64,000 nucleotides of DNA from Hemibagrus wyckioides (GCF_019097595.1 NC_080723.1:8097011-8161010); one strand, 5' to 3'. Numbered from the stretch's first letter, positions 9,680 to 21,054 are shown. The notes: a model not told the origin generated them from the letters alone. A program made the numbers and translations.

Positions 9680-12257
9680 CTGTGAAATGCAATCGAAACA
9701 CTATTAGTGGTATCATCAAACATACTTGGTTTATGAGTTTTTTTTCACTTAGACTTATGAGAAGAACAATGTACACCTTCCTTCAAATCTACGTTTTTAT
9801 ATATCATGGCCTAAATAACAATTGTGTGGTCTTCACAAACTTCTATAAACACACAAATAATCTCATGTAATAACAAAAAACACAACATATGAAGTATTTA
9901 TTTCCCAAAAAGTAAAACAACATTCAGAATCCAAGTGGAAAATACAAGTACACCATTCTTACTTCCAACTGCTCTTACAATCATTAAGAGCAGAAATAGC
10001 AGGCAGGTGTTACTAATGAAATGCACAAGATTTATTAATCGTCAAGAAAATCATTTATAAAAGCAGAACTTTTGATAGCTTTACTGAAGCACTCAGGTTT
10101 TTGTCTGCATCACGCCAACAAGATAGGACATAAGCAATCACCTCAGAGAAGCAGAGAATGCAGTTGTTGCTGCTCATCAATCTAGGAAGGGTTATAAGGT
10201 CATCTACAAACAATTGACCATTGTACATTGAGAAGGATTCTTTATAAATTGCGAGACCTCAAGACAGTTGCCAGTTTTCCCAGGAGTGGGCATCCCAGCA
10301 GATTCTGTCTAAGGTCAGGCATATAAAGAAAAACCTAAAAGATGCTTCATGTTCTCTCTAAAAAGAATAGTGGGCATAATTTAGGTTTACAAAATTGCAT
10401 CCAAGCAAACCATTAAAGTTCTGGAACTATATTCTTTGGACTGAGACCAAGGCAAAAACCAAACATCACCACAAACACCTCATAACAGCTTGTTAACATG
10501 TTGGTGGAGGGGTAATGATTTGAGCTGGGACCAAAACCTGGAAAATCTGTAGAAAACATTAAACTCCACTTTATATCTGGATAATTTTTTTAAGATACAG
10601 ATGAGGCCTTCTGTCCAGCAGCTGGGCCTTAATTGGGTCATGCAACAAGACTGTGATCCCAAACACAACAGCTAATCAACCTCTAAATGCCCGAAGAAAA
10701 AAAATATCAAGGTGTTGGAAAGTCAAACTCCAGACCTTAGCTCCATTGAGATGCTGTGGTAGGATCTTAAGAGCATAAACAAATGCCTTCATTAAACTCA
10801 ATTAACTGAAACAACGTTGTAAAGAAGAGTGGGACAAAATTTATTGCAAAACAATGTGAGAGACTGATAAACTCCTACAGAAATCAATTACTTCAAGTTA
10901 TAGGTGATAAGGAAGGTTCTAAATGTTATTGAAATATAGGATTTATTTATTTATACAATCCTGGTTTCTGAATGTTTGCTCATTGAAAAAGTAATACATC
11001 TTATTATGTTTCATTGTTGTCACCTCAGGCTATTTGTTTGCTGTTGTATGAATGTATATTCTGCTTATTTTTGTAATCATGAAATTCAAATGATTCTATG
11101 AAAAAAAAAAGACTTACTCTCCAGCAATAAACAACACCTTCATCCCTCTCAACATTAAGGATTTGAGCATCAGCAACCAGCACATTGTCTTCACAGCAGA
11201 AAACATGCAAAATGAAAGAAAACGTTTCAGTATTTGCATAATGAATCAGTATACAAGATGAATTCAGGCAGTTAAATTTAACAGCATTTATTTATTTATT
11301 TGCCTGATAAATGCAAGTCAAAACTTGTTACTAGGAATAACATCACTTAATTCATGTGACATCATAAAAGGGGGTGTGGTCATCATGAAACAGGAAGTTG
11401 TCCCCAAAAATCACGAAGAAGCAAAAACGATACTAGATTATCCAAATATTTTCATATGATTATATATATATATATGATATAGTTTACTACGTTTTAGTCA
11501 TTTTCTCCCAATATTTGATGTGAATCAAACTAACCAAACGTCTAATAAACCGTCAAATGTCCCATTTCAGCTGTTTTGTTTTGGGGTTTTTTTTTTTTTT
11601 TTTTTACTGTAATTGCAACTTACTCTGGTTGTTCTGAAGTTTAGAAAAGTTTGTAGTTTAAGTTGTAAAGATTTACTAAACGCTTTTACTGCTGTACTTC
11701 GGCAAAAATCTTAATATCTGGACTGCTTTACTTTATAATATTTTCCACAGTATAGAATGTTGTTTATACAATATTATAATATGTTGGAAACGGTTATTGA
11801 TATGTGATTTACTTTGAATTACTTTAAGTATGCTACACATAAATGTTACACATTAGCGTAAATGCCCAGTGGATTAAAATGTCCTCCAAACTGACAAATA
11901 TGACATTAAAAGTGATTATCAGTCATTCTTGAAAGGTCAGTCATCTTTCTTCTACTGTAGAATATAACATTTGTACTTTCACGAGTCAACACTTCACTGA
12001 TTTCAGACATGTGCCATGTGTTAGGGATTTTGTTTTTATAGATAGCAAGAAAGCTTAGAGACTTTGGAAATTCAGTAACTATATCAGTGAATTCACGCTC
12101 ATTTTCAGCAGTTAGAAGTTTACAGCACTGTAACACCACAGTTTTCCCGTCTAAACCTCACACACTCACCTCGGGGGCTTCTTACTGTCTCTTCTCTGGC
12201 TAAAAGTCTCGACACAACATCTCTTTGAATGTCGAAAGTTGATGTTAATTGTAGCAT
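9623..12257 (-). CDS. gsap: Gamma-secretase-activating protein, 5' part of gene (exons 1-3)
   Basis: Three minus-strand exons join in phase to give 72 residues that align with vertebrate GSAP. Exon 1 has MLQLTSTFDIQRDVVSRLLA, against the MALRL..FDLGKDVLPWLRA pattern I recall for human. Exon 2 has QILNVERDEGVVYCWR, against HVLNVERNGNIIYTYK. Exon 3 has GNTKIGKYNPHTKQNK, against GNVVFGLYDCQTRQNE. GSAP is a large cytosolic protein whose processed C-terminal fragment is reported to modulate gamma-secretase cleavage of APP. Only its N-terminus is visible. Each exon has GT/AG borders. The gene diverges from ptpn12, as in human. Downstream exons were not found and probably lie off the left edge. The call rests on remembered homologues. 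Confidence 0.85.
9680..10049. other. gsap intron 2, proximal part
   Basis: AT-rich intronic sequence. Nothing else recognised before the degenerate Tc1 copy. Confidence 0.5.
10050..10900 (+). pseudogene. Ancient, heavily mutated Tc1-like transposase
   Basis: Scattered fragments of a plus-strand Tc1 transposase survive in order: a helix-turn-helix region, a glycine-rich block near 10500, QQDCDPKHNS near 10650 and PDLSSIEMLW near 10735. Many stops and indels intervene, and terminal repeats are no longer recognisable. It lies in gsap intron 2, antisense to the gene, and looks older than the other Tc1 copies in this window. Confidence 0.6.
11118..11188 (-). CDS. gsap: gsap coding exon 2
   Basis: 71 bases: two bases completing Asp30, then 23 codons. 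The acceptor TTCTGCTGTGAAG follows a T-rich tract; the donor is GTAAGT. It contains ILNVER, the best-conserved block of the GSAP N-terminus. Confidence 0.88.
11189..12169. other. gsap intron 1
   Basis: 981-bp intron with a short TA run near 11461-11477 and a T homopolymer near 11587-11605. A 77-codon minus-strand frame at 12139-11906 sits just inside the donor end and is not recognised. Confidence 0.6.
12170..12257 (-). CDS. gsap: gsap coding exon 1
   Basis: 88 bases: ATG, 29 codons and one base of a split codon. It ends CCCCGAG followed by the donor GTGAGT. The ATG context has A at -3. The spare G joins AC of the next exon to make Asp30. Confidence 0.85.
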
Positions 12258-12355
12258 ATTTCTCTATTATTTGCAGTATGTCCTTTCTCAGACACGACGG
12301 AGTCGTGAAACTGCTGGTGACTGGATTCAGGAAATGATCCGAAATCACGTCTCAT
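12245..12355 (-). other. Upstream ORF overlapping the gsap start
   Basis: An ATG at 12355 opens a 36-codon frame (MRRDFGSF...) that ends at a TAA inside the first codons of gsap, in another frame. If the 5'UTR includes it, it would tend to reduce initiation at the main ATG. The transcription start is unknown. Confidence 0.4.
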
Positions 12356-12735
12356 CAAGCACAATGTGTTTCAAGCTTTAAGGGATCTCAGACTTTTTCC
12401 TCAAACATGAGATCATTCCAAATTGCTTCAAGGTGCATTTCTGAGCAAACATGTCAGCCTGCCAAACGTCCAAAGACTGTCACAGAACAATGGCATCGTC
12501 TTCAGATCTAACAGTAATTTAGTACGCCACCATTAGGTTGTAACGCAACCTCCAAGCTCACAATATACTGCATTATAACGGACACACACACACACTATAC
12601 TCGAACATGTTAGATGTGCTTATGCATGTTACTGGCTCACGCGCTTTAAAATTCCCTACAATATAACATGTATAATAACATGTAACACAAACTGTAGCAG
12701 TTTCTAGGTTTATCCGTTATCGGGAAAGAACTTGT

Positions 12736-12770
12736 TTAAAACACGCCCCCTCCGGAAAAAGGGCGGATTG
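12736..12770 (-). promoter_or_regulatory. Putative gsap promoter GC/ETS boxes
   Basis: An island of GC-rich sequence in AT-rich DNA about 490 bp upstream of the gsap ATG holds ACGCCCCCTCCGGAA and GGGCGG, resembling Sp1/KLF and ETS sites. There is no clear TATA box, as is common for housekeeping promoters. Position and function are inferred. Confidence 0.45.
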
Positions 12771-12929
12771 CCCCGTTTTCATTTGTTTACATGCTGTCAG
12801 TCATGCTGCACGTGACACACAACATGGGCTGAGCCCAAATCGCAATGTATATCGAATAGGGCAAATAATGTATAAAATCGGTCTGTATTATCCAGTGAAC
12901 CTAAAAAAATTGTTGAAGAGACTATTTCA

Positions 12930-13096
12930 AATAAATAAATCTGATGTACGGTGTATGTAGGGAGTAGGGAGTACAGAGGAGCTTATGGAATATGTGTAGG
13001 GTGTACGAAGTGTGGAGTATGGAGTACAGTCTATGTATGGAGTGTCTAGGGAGTATGTAGGGATTAGGGAATATGTGGTGAGTATGTAGGGAGTAC
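12930..13096 (+). repeat. Degenerate tandem repeat (GGGAGTATGTA-like)
   Basis: Irregular repeats of GGAGTA, TATGTAGG and close variants over about 165 bp. No constant period. Confidence 0.7.
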
Positions 13097-13097
13097 C

Positions 13098-13860
13098 CAG
13101 TCAACCACAAGACTCTCTTGTCCACCCTCAAGAGTCTTGGAATTCGTGGCACAGCATGGCAATGGATTACTTTCTAACTGGAAGGTCAGTCTTATCAAGT
13201 AATATAGAGGGGATAAACATCTGCTGCATGCAGTCTCTCCACTGGTGTCCCACAAGGCTCAGAACTCAGTCTTTTTCTGTTCTCTATTCAATCTCTTGTT
13301 GAAGTCACCCCTTACATGGGTATTCATAGCACATTCTCCTTCAGACTGTTCATCTCAGAACATCTGGCAAACATCTCATCATGGATGGCAGCACAGCAGC
13401 TGAAACTTAATCCCAGCAAAACTAAAATGCTGTTCATTCCAGGTGATTCATCCCCATGTCATCTTGCAATATCCATGGACAACATGCTGATTTCACCATG
13501 GACAATCAACTGTCCTTTTCCTCTTACATTGCTAATTGTTGATTTCTCCTTTACAATATAGAAGGATTTGTCGAAATTCTATCTACACAGGTCACTCAGG
13601 CACTTGTTCAGCCCCTTGCTTGCCTACAAAGCCCACAATGGACCAGAACCCACTTACCTCAAAGCTTTTATCTTACACCCTGCACAGCCTTAAAAAAACA
13701 CATCAACTGGAACCACCATCTGTCACCTCTTCCTGAAGTACTTAAACTAGCAATTAAAATCTAAAAAATGTTGTCTATGTCCTTTTCTTGCTAGATTCCC
13801 CCTCAAAAGAGTTTTTAGACTGATGGCATTTTTAGTCCATGGCCTAGCTAACCTTCCATC
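13098..13860 (+). mobile_element. LINE fragment (L2/CR1-type reverse transcriptase)
   Basis: Broken plus-strand frames encode LINE reverse-transcriptase pieces in order: NHKTLLSTLKSLGIRGTA, STGVPQGSELSLFLFS, then SSWMAAQQLKLNPSKTKMLF, and near 13600 a decayed LAYKAHNGPEPTYLKA block. Stops and frameshifts show it is dead. The 5' end is truncated, as is usual for LINEs. Confidence 0.82.
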
Positions 13861-13867
13861 TATCCAT

Positions 13868-13960
13868 TTATCCATCCATCCATCCATTCTCTACAACACT
13901 TATTCTACTGGGTCACAGGAAACCTGGAGTCTACCTAAAGGACTAATATCGATGTATTCA
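13868..13960 (+). repeat. ATCC repeat plus fish SINE/LINE-like segment
   Basis: A short (ATCC)n run is followed by ATTCTCTACAACACTTATTC and ACTGGGTCACAGGAAACCTG, a phrase common in dispersed fish repeats. It interrupts the LINE tail, which resumes with CTTCTGTAAGTTG-like sequence near 13980. Confidence 0.5.
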
Positions 13961-14010
13961 TTAAAAGAGACTTTAAAGCTCTTCTGTAAGTTGTAGGTAT
14001 TATGGAGTAT

Positions 14011-16386
14011 GCAGAAAATACATCAGTATTGGGAGCAGTATGTCATCTTCCAGTTTAGTATAAATTATTGCTGCATTTGTTCAGAGCACATCCATCTACT
14101 GTACAGCAGGTGACACCATTATACAGCACTCAACTACAGTATCTGCCTACTCCATTTCTGTTATTGCCAGATCTACAAAAAATGCTCTCATTCTAAGTGC
14201 TTTTGGTTGATGGATATTTTGCATTAATGTATTAACACAAATGCTCTGCAAACATAACAGGCAAAACCTTTTGTAAACGTAATGTCTACTTTGTCTAAAT
14301 GTGTGTATGTGAGCTGTGGAATGGTGTGTCAACAGAAAAAAATTAATTATGTTAAATGTAATGAAAATTACGTGGCATATTAACCACTCTAACAAATAAT
14401 AATAAACGTTTCTAGATACATCTAGAGTCCTATAAATAGAGAGCTACCACTTTTCCTTAGGTAACAAACTTGGCTGAAGATACTTTTGCCTAAATAAGTA
14501 TTCACTGATTGACTTATGGAATCCATTCTTCAATACTGCTACAATAAATAATTTACAATAAAAACATATTCAATTGTCAGATGTAATTGTTAAATATATT
14601 AGGGTGTAAAAACTATAGCCTGCTGCCATTTTTAAACAACCCTAGAAGTATTTTAGAAATAAATGAAAGTTGTCTCATTAATAAATAAATATAAAAAATA
14701 AATATGAATAGATATAGCGTACAAATATATTTTTTGTTTGTTTGTTTGTTTATTTAAACGAGGTTCCGAGTTTGAACACTGGGTGTCGCTATCACGTAAA
14801 GATGTTCTCTGAGGAGACGCTGCACTCTCAGGTAATTAGTAATAAATTACTTGTCCACGTGCGTGTATTTTAAAAGTTGCTACTGTACGTGAACCTAAAC
14901 AGTTTCACATGATGAACATATCTATTTGATTTATTTCATTTCAAAAGTATAACCTGAAAAAGAATTGAAGCTGCAACTGTAATGTCAGAATCACATTTAT
15001 TGCCAAGAACCGTGGGTTTACATGTACATGTGTCTTGGTGTACTAATGCAAATTCATAATGAAGCAACGAAGCCTAAACAACAAGAAACCATATGCTATG
15101 AAAACTATAAGAATTAGGAAGGTAAGAAGGGTCAGGTGCAGGTACAGCAGTCTGAGTTAATGTAATGTATGTGAAACAGCAATGTGGGGTTAATCGCTAA
15201 TGTCCAAGGAGGTGGACACTTGTGTAGGGTTGGATACTGAAGTTTTGTGTTTGCTACATTCTTTGTACCTACTTGTCATTAGTATTCATGCAACCACTAC
15301 ATTATAAAAAAAATTGTTTGGCAAGTTCTAAATTTGTACATAAACACGCCTAAAACACATTGTCCCACAGTTATTTGTATAAAGTACCATCCCTCAAATG
15401 ACCATATATAGTAAACAACATACCTTTTTAGAAAGCCAAGTAGCTTGCTCATAATGTTGCTTTTTGGTAGACGACATTGAGGCTGTCAAGAGGCCTAAAG
15501 AGTTTATGGAGTAGAGATATTGTGGCATGAAGTAGCTTAAAAAAAAATGGTACTGTTTTTGGCACTTTAGAAAGTCATGTGTCTAAGAAATAGATACTAA
15601 TTTCTTCTTGGTTTTTTTTATTTAATTTTTATTTTACAGCCTTCTACTGCCCCAGTCATATGAAAAAAAGAATTTTGAAATATTTATTAAAGAAGGTAAA
15701 TATGAATATCATAAATATTAAAAACCTAAGATTCTGCACAATTTCTAGATCCCTCTTTAAATGTAAGCGAAATTGTGATATTGATCACATTTAATATCTG
15801 CAACTGCTAATACAAGTGCTTTGTACAAAAGGTCAGCTTTTCCTCACGCCTAATCTCTTATACTGAAGTGTGTGTTCAGACGACAATCCGAGACACAGTC
15901 TGGTGAATTTGATCTAAAATGGATCATAAAGTTTCAGACAAAATTATGGAATCAATGCCAGCTTGAGTCACACTGTTAATATAGCAAAAAGGAGATGAAC
16001 CAAATACTGAACCAAAGAAACTCAGAAATTCTACTTTTCAGTCAGGTTGTATGCAATAATATTTGTAATGAATATTGTATTAAATTAGAAAAGAATGCAA
16101 TATAGAAAAAAATACACATGATAGATTCCTTTCTGCAAAAGACTCCTTTTGTAACTACCTGTGTGGCTTAGTGTGGAATACATGGTCATGTAATTAGGGG
16201 GTGTAATTGCTATAAATGCTAATCTGAGAATTATGGCATGGCATATAGATGGGCATTGGGCTGGCTAAAGAATGAGGGATATTATTTGGTATGGAAGAGG
16301 ACAGTGGCACTGCTTAAGGAAAGGGATGTTGAAATGTACATGTATGTAGAACACAGAGAATGTTTTACACTTGCACATACATACAC

Positions 16387-16390
<4 letters not shown>
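14011..16390. other. AT-rich intergenic DNA
   Basis: Little is recognisable. Around 14985-15060 is GTCAGAATCACATTTATTGC and following bases, resembling the tail of a dispersed fish repeat also glimpsed at 21240-21330. A (TTTG)n run lies near 14733-14750. No supported gene. Confidence 0.4.

Positions 16391-16392
<2 letters not shown>

Positions 16393-16448
<56 letters not shown>
16393..16448. repeat. (TA)n microsatellite
   Basis: About 28 uninterrupted dinucleotides directly abutting the truncated Tc1 copy. Confidence 0.95.
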
Positions 16449-16450
<2 letters not shown>

Positions 16451-17081
16451 GATGCAGTGGTGTAAAGCACGCCGCCACTGGGCTCTAGAGCAGTGGAGAC
16501 GCGTTCTCTGAAGTGACGAATCGTGCTTCTCCATCTGGCAATCTGATGGACGAGCCTGGGTTTAGCGGTTGCCAGGAGAACGGTACTTGTCTGACTGCAT
16601 TGTGCCAAGTGTAAAGTTTGGTGGAGGGGGGATTATGGTGTGGGGTTGTTTTTCAGGAGCTGGGCTTGGCCCCTTAGTTCCAGTGAAAGGAACTCTGAAT
16701 GCCTCAGTATACCAAGACATTTTGGACAATTCCATGCTCCCAACTTTGTGGGAACAGTTTGGAGCTGGCCCCTTCCTCTTCCAACATGACTGTGCACCAG
16801 TGCACAAAGCAAGGTCCATAAAGACATGGATGACAGAGTCTGGTGTGGATGAACTTGACTGGCCTGCACAGAGTCCTGACCTCAACCCGATAGAACACCT
16901 TTGGGATGAATTAGAGCGGAGACTGAGAGCCAGGCCTTCTCGTCCAACATCAGTGTGTGACCTCACAAATGCGCTTCTGGAAGAATGGTCAAAAATTCCC
17001 ATAAACACACACCTTGTGGACAGCCTTCCCAGAAGAGTTGAAGCTGTTATAGCTGCAAAGGGTGGACCGACATCATATTGA
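16449..17081 (+). pseudogene. Tc1 transposase C-terminal part, two nonsense codons
   Basis: Relative to the intact 343-residue protein, Trp152 (in LWSDESRF) is TGA and Trp170 is TAG. Six bases are lost in frame near INTLLNL. The downstream part, including QHDCAPVH and NPIEHLW, is open to the normal stop after GGPTSY. It appears to be the most decayed of the four copies of this family. Confidence 0.88.
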
Positions 17082-17160
17082 ACCCTATGGATTAGGAATG
17101 GGATGTCACTTAAGTTCATATGCGAGTCAAGGCAGGTGAGCGAATACTTTTGGCAATATA

Positions 17161-17163
<3 letters not shown>
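16449..17163 (+). mobile_element. 5'-truncated Tc1-like element, copy 2
   Basis: Matches the 1248-bp family from transposase codon 131 to the right terminal repeat, which ends GGCAATATAGTG. The left half, including helix-turn-helix and left terminal repeat, is replaced by the (TA)n tract. The base pair after the right end is TG rather than TA. It cannot move. Confidence 0.9.
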
Positions 17164-17165
<2 letters not shown>

Positions 17166-17230
<65 letters not shown>

Positions 17231-17269
17231 GAATATATATATATATATATATACACATACACACACACA
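17166..17269. repeat. (TA)n/(CA)n compound microsatellite
   Basis: Long TA tract, short GAATAT interruption, then TACACATACACACACAC running into the Sleeping Beauty-like element. Confidence 0.95.
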
Positions 17270-18799
17270 CAGTTGTGCTCATAAGTTTACATACCCTGGC
17301 AGAATTTATGATTTCTTGGCCATTTTTCAGAGACTATAAATGATAACACAAAAACTTTTCTTTCACTCATGGTTAGTGTTTGGCTGAAGCCATTTATTAT
17401 CAATCAACTGTGTTTACTCTTTTTAAATCATAATGACAACAGAAACTACCCAAATGACCCTGATCAAAAGTTTACATACCCCAGTTCTTAATATCGTGTA
17501 TTGCCCCCTTTAACATCAATGACAGCTTGAAGTCTTTTGCGGTAGTTGTGGATGAGGCTCTTTATCTTCTCAGATGGTAAAGCTGCCCATTCTTCTTGGC
17601 AAAAAGCCTCTAGTTCCTGTAAATTCTTGCATGAATTGCACTTTTTAGATCTCCCCAAAGTGGCTCAATGATATTGAGGTCAGGAGACTGAGATGGCCAC
17701 TCCAGAACCTTCACTTTATTTTGCTGTAGCCAATGACAGGTCGACTTGGCCTTGTGTTTTGGATCATTGTCATGTTGGAATGTTCAAGTACGTCCCATGC
17801 GCAGCTTCCGGGCTGATGAGTGCAAATTTTCCTCCAGTATTTTTTGATAACATACTGCATTCATCTTGCCATCAATTTTGGCCAAATTTCCTATGCCTTT
17901 GTAGCTCACACATCCCCAAAACATCAGCGATCCACCTCTGTATTTCACAGTAGGAATGGTGTACCTTTCATCATAGGCCTTGTTGACTCCTCTCCAAATG
18001 TAGCATTTATGGTTGTGGCCAAAAAGTTCAATTTTTGTCTCATCACTCCAAATGACTTTGTGCCAGAAGGTTTGAGGCTTGTCTCTGTGCTGTTTGGCGT
18101 ATTGTAAGCAGGATACTTTGTGGCATTTGCGTAGTAATGGCTTTCTTCTGGCAACTCGATCATGCAGCCCATCTTTCTTCAAGTGCCTCCTTATTGTGCA
18201 TCTTGAAACAGCCACACCACATGTTTTCAGAGAGTCCTGTATTTCAATTGAAGTTATTTGTGGGTTTTTCTTTGCATCCCGAACAATTTTCCTGGCAGTT
18301 GTGGCTGAAATTTTAGTTGGTCTACCTGACCGTGGTTTGGTTTCAACAGAACTCCTCATTTTCCACTTCTTTATTAGAGTTTGAACACTGCTGATTGGCA
18401 TTCTCAATTCCTTGGATATCTTTTTATATCCCTTTCCTGTTTTATACAGTTCAACTACCTTTTCCCGCAGATCCTTTGACAATTCTTTTGCTTTCCCCAT
18501 GACTCAGAATCCAGAAACGTCAGTGCAGCACTGGATGAAAGATGCAAGTGTCTGTTAGGAGTCCAGAAACAACTGACCTTTTATACACACACACTAATTC
18601 TAAGAAAACAGATCACAGGTGAGGATGGTCACCTTTAATAGCCATTCAAACCTGTTTGTGTCAGCTTGTGTGCATGTTATCAGGCCAAAATCACCAGGGT
18701 ATGTAAACTTTTCAGGGTCATTTGGGTAGTTTCTGTTGTCATTATTTAAAAAGAGTAAATACAGTTGTTTGACAATAAATGGCTTCAGCCAAACACTAT
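17270..18799 (-). mobile_element. Sleeping Beauty-like Tc1 element, right outer end lost
   Basis: The left end CAGTTGTGCTCATAAGTTTA and an inner AAAAGTTTACATACCCC about 190 bp in form the IR/DR arrangement of Sleeping Beauty-type elements. On the right only the inner part is present (GGGTATGTAAACTTTTCAGG to GGCTTCAGCCAAACACTA). The outermost 100 or so bases are missing, and the sequence passes directly into a different transposon. The transposase is on the minus strand. Confidence 0.88.
17488..18500 (-). pseudogene. Sleeping Beauty-like transposase, nonsense plus frameshift
   Basis: Starts MGKAKELSKDLREKVVELYK, a close relative of the Sleeping Beauty N-terminus. A GRPT motif and WSDETKIELFGHNHKCYIW (first catalytic Asp) follow. 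An open run of 238 codons ends at a TGA (17784-17786) where homologues have Trp. Beyond it the frame continues through [12 protein letters not shown] and [11 protein letters not shown] (second Asp and Glu), then shifts near IHARI before the C-terminus ..VKGGNTRY. Two lesions in an otherwise well-kept gene. Confidence 0.9.
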
Positions 18800-19440
18800 A
18801 TATGGCTAGACCACTGGATCAGAGCATCTCCAAAACTGCAGCTCTTGTGGGGTGTTCCCGGTCTGCAGTGGTCAGTATCTATCAAAAGTGGTCCAAGGAA
18901 GGAACAGTGGTGAACCGACGACAGGGTCATGAGCTGCCAAGGCTCACTGATGCAGGTGGGGAGCGAAGGCTGGCCCGTGTGTGTGGATCCAACAGACGAG
19001 CTACTGTTGCTCAAATTGCTGAAGAAGTTAATGCTGGTTCTGATGGAAAGGTGTCAGAATACACAGTGCATCACAGTTTGTTGTGTATGGTGCTGCATAG
19101 CCGCAGACCAGTCAGGGTGCCAATGCTGACCCCTGTGCACCACCAAAACAATGGGCACGTGAGCCTCAGAATTGTATCACGGAGCAATGGAAGAAGGTGG
19201 CCTGGTCTGATGAATCACGTTTTCTTTGGCCTCCAAATCCCCCAAATTTTAATCCAGTCTAGCATTTGTGGGCTGTTCTGGACAAACAAGTCTGATCCAT
19301 AGAGGCCTCACCTCTCAACTAACAGGACTTAAAGGATCTGCTGCAAACATCTTGGTACCAGATACCACTGCACACCTTCAGGGATCTAGTGGAGTCCATG
19401 CCTCGATGGGGCAGCACTGTTTTGGCAGCAAAAGGGGGAA
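18800..19440 (+). pseudogene. DD36E-type transposase fragments
   Basis: The N-terminal helix-turn-helix half is open (AALVGCSRSAVVSIYQKW, VNRRQGHELPRLTDAGGERR, ATVAQIAEEVNAGSD). After that, frameshifts and an internal deletion remove the region between the first and second catalytic Asp. The C-terminus ..DLVESMPRWGSTVLAAKGG is in another frame. Together with the 8671-9134 copy it covers most of the family's transposase. Confidence 0.75.
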
Positions 19441-19494
19441 CAACACAATATTATCATAATGTTATAATGGTCATAATGTTATGCCTGGTCTGTG
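18800..19494 (+). mobile_element. Truncated, internally deleted DD36E-type element
   Basis: Same family as the 8671-9134 copy, judged by the shared C-terminal region and right end TCATAATGTTATGCCTGGTC. It starts abruptly at transposase residues ARPLDQSISKTAALVGCS, with no leader or left terminal repeat. It then jumps from SDESRF-encoding DNA straight to the PPN..LNP region, losing the central catalytic block. Confidence 0.82.
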
Positions 19495-19496
19495 TA

Positions 19497-20514
19497 TATA
19501 ACATAATATAAAAATAAATGAAAAAATCATTTGTGTGAACAATATTGAGGTTTAACACATCAGAAAATGATAAAGGTTCATTTTGTTTTTGTGAAAAACA
19601 CAAAAGCTCTGAAATACCAAAAAAATCTGATTACTCTTTCAGCTGCCACATGTCGAGGCATTCCTGTGTATGACATTGTGTACCTGCAGGGCAATTATTT
19701 TAACACAGGCAGTTGCATGCTCACCATTTCGCCAGCACTTGGCAGAGATGTCTTGTATGTTTAACCGAAGAGAAATAATAGAGAACAAACAGAAGATACA
19801 CAGAGAACAGAAATCAGTAATGACATGTTTATGCCTGCTCTGATTAAACATTTAAAGACATAAGTGGACACAGTGACTGTGAGAAGGAATAAAGCACTTC
19901 TACAGATAGATGGGGTGTATGAAGTTGCAGTTGTGAGTGTAAGACTAAAGACATGCTATGTGATCTGTAACCAGGCTGTGTCAGGACTTGCTGGAATTCA
20001 TTTTCCTGCTCAGCTGCTCAGTCCTGTATTCCTGAAGAGAATTCCTTCGACGTACTCTACACACACACACACACACACACACAAATTCACAAGTACAGAC
20101 AGATCCACCAGTACTAGCATGCATATACAAATCTACAAATAGTCTATGAATGTAAAGTAAGCCTCTTTGAAACAAAAGGGTTCTAATCATCGCTCTTGGT
20201 GTCTTTTTATATTACTTTTTATATCCTTTTGTGTAAAAAAAATCTGTTAAATGTAAATGTAATCTTATATAATGCAATGTAACATGGACAAAACCTTATT
20301 TGTTATTCTTACAGACCCTTGAGGTATTTTCAGGCTCACATAAGTATAAAAGAACTTCCATGTTCTTCTTGGTTACCATTTTCAGATACTTTTTCCTTTT
20401 CCCACAAAAGAGGAGATGATCTGGTTATTGAACAGTAAGATTATTGTTGTAACTAAAATATGTTTGAGCATGGAGACACTTTATGTTGTGTTTCTTGGAT
20501 GAAATAATAAATAA
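19497..20514. other. Intergenic DNA, nothing recognised
   Basis: A (CA)n tract lies near 20059-20083. No supported gene or transposon. Confidence 0.4.
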
Positions 20515-20534
20515 TCCTCTCTATCTCTCTCTCT

Positions 20535-20572
<38 letters not shown>
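20515..20572 (+). repeat. (CT)n microsatellite
   Basis: CTCT repeats with a few CC interruptions, about 58 bp, a homopyrimidine tract. Confidence 0.95.
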
Positions 20573-20574
<2 letters not shown>

Positions 20575-20938
20575 GTTTGATTTGTCTTATGGCTCTTGGG
20601 TAAGCTGGGTGGTGCACTGTTACTCATCAAGACCACAGCCTGGTTTACCCCACATCACTTTAATAGAGCATTCTGACACACACACACACACACAACCACA
20701 CAAAACCCCTTCAAATTAGACTATTTGCTATTTTTCTTTTTGGTATAGTAATGTTTGTTTTCATATTATTCCACCTTTTGAAGAAAATTGGTATAGAAAT
20801 TTTATAGATTTTTTTCAAGACAGGATATATTTATTATTCGTGAGTAGTATTGGTTGCCAGAAAAAACAAAATCCAATTATTAAAAATTTTATTAAAATAG
20901 TTTAATTATTAAATTTAATGATTTACTCTTATTTCTAG

Positions 20939-21015
20939 TTATTTATTTTATTTTATTTTATTTTATTTTATTTTATTTTATTTTATTTTATTTTATTTTA
21001 TTTTATTTTATTTTT
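20939..21015 (+). repeat. (TTTTA)n pentanucleotide microsatellite
   Basis: About 15 uninterrupted copies. It sits just before a LINE-like 3' tail. Confidence 0.95.
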
Positions 21016-21054
21016 ATTTATTTATTTTTCCCCTCCCCTTTCTCTGTTTTTCTT

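Noticed and set aside
11906..12139. 77-codon minus-strand ORF next to gsap exon 1
   Set aside because: It lies inside gsap intron 1 after a good GTGAGT donor, and the GSAP alignment continues at 11188 instead. It may be chance.
12166..12348. 60-codon minus-strand frame covering gsap exon 1
   Set aside because: Wrong frame. The neighbouring frame from the ATG at 12257 matches the GSAP N-terminus and splices in phase to the next exon.
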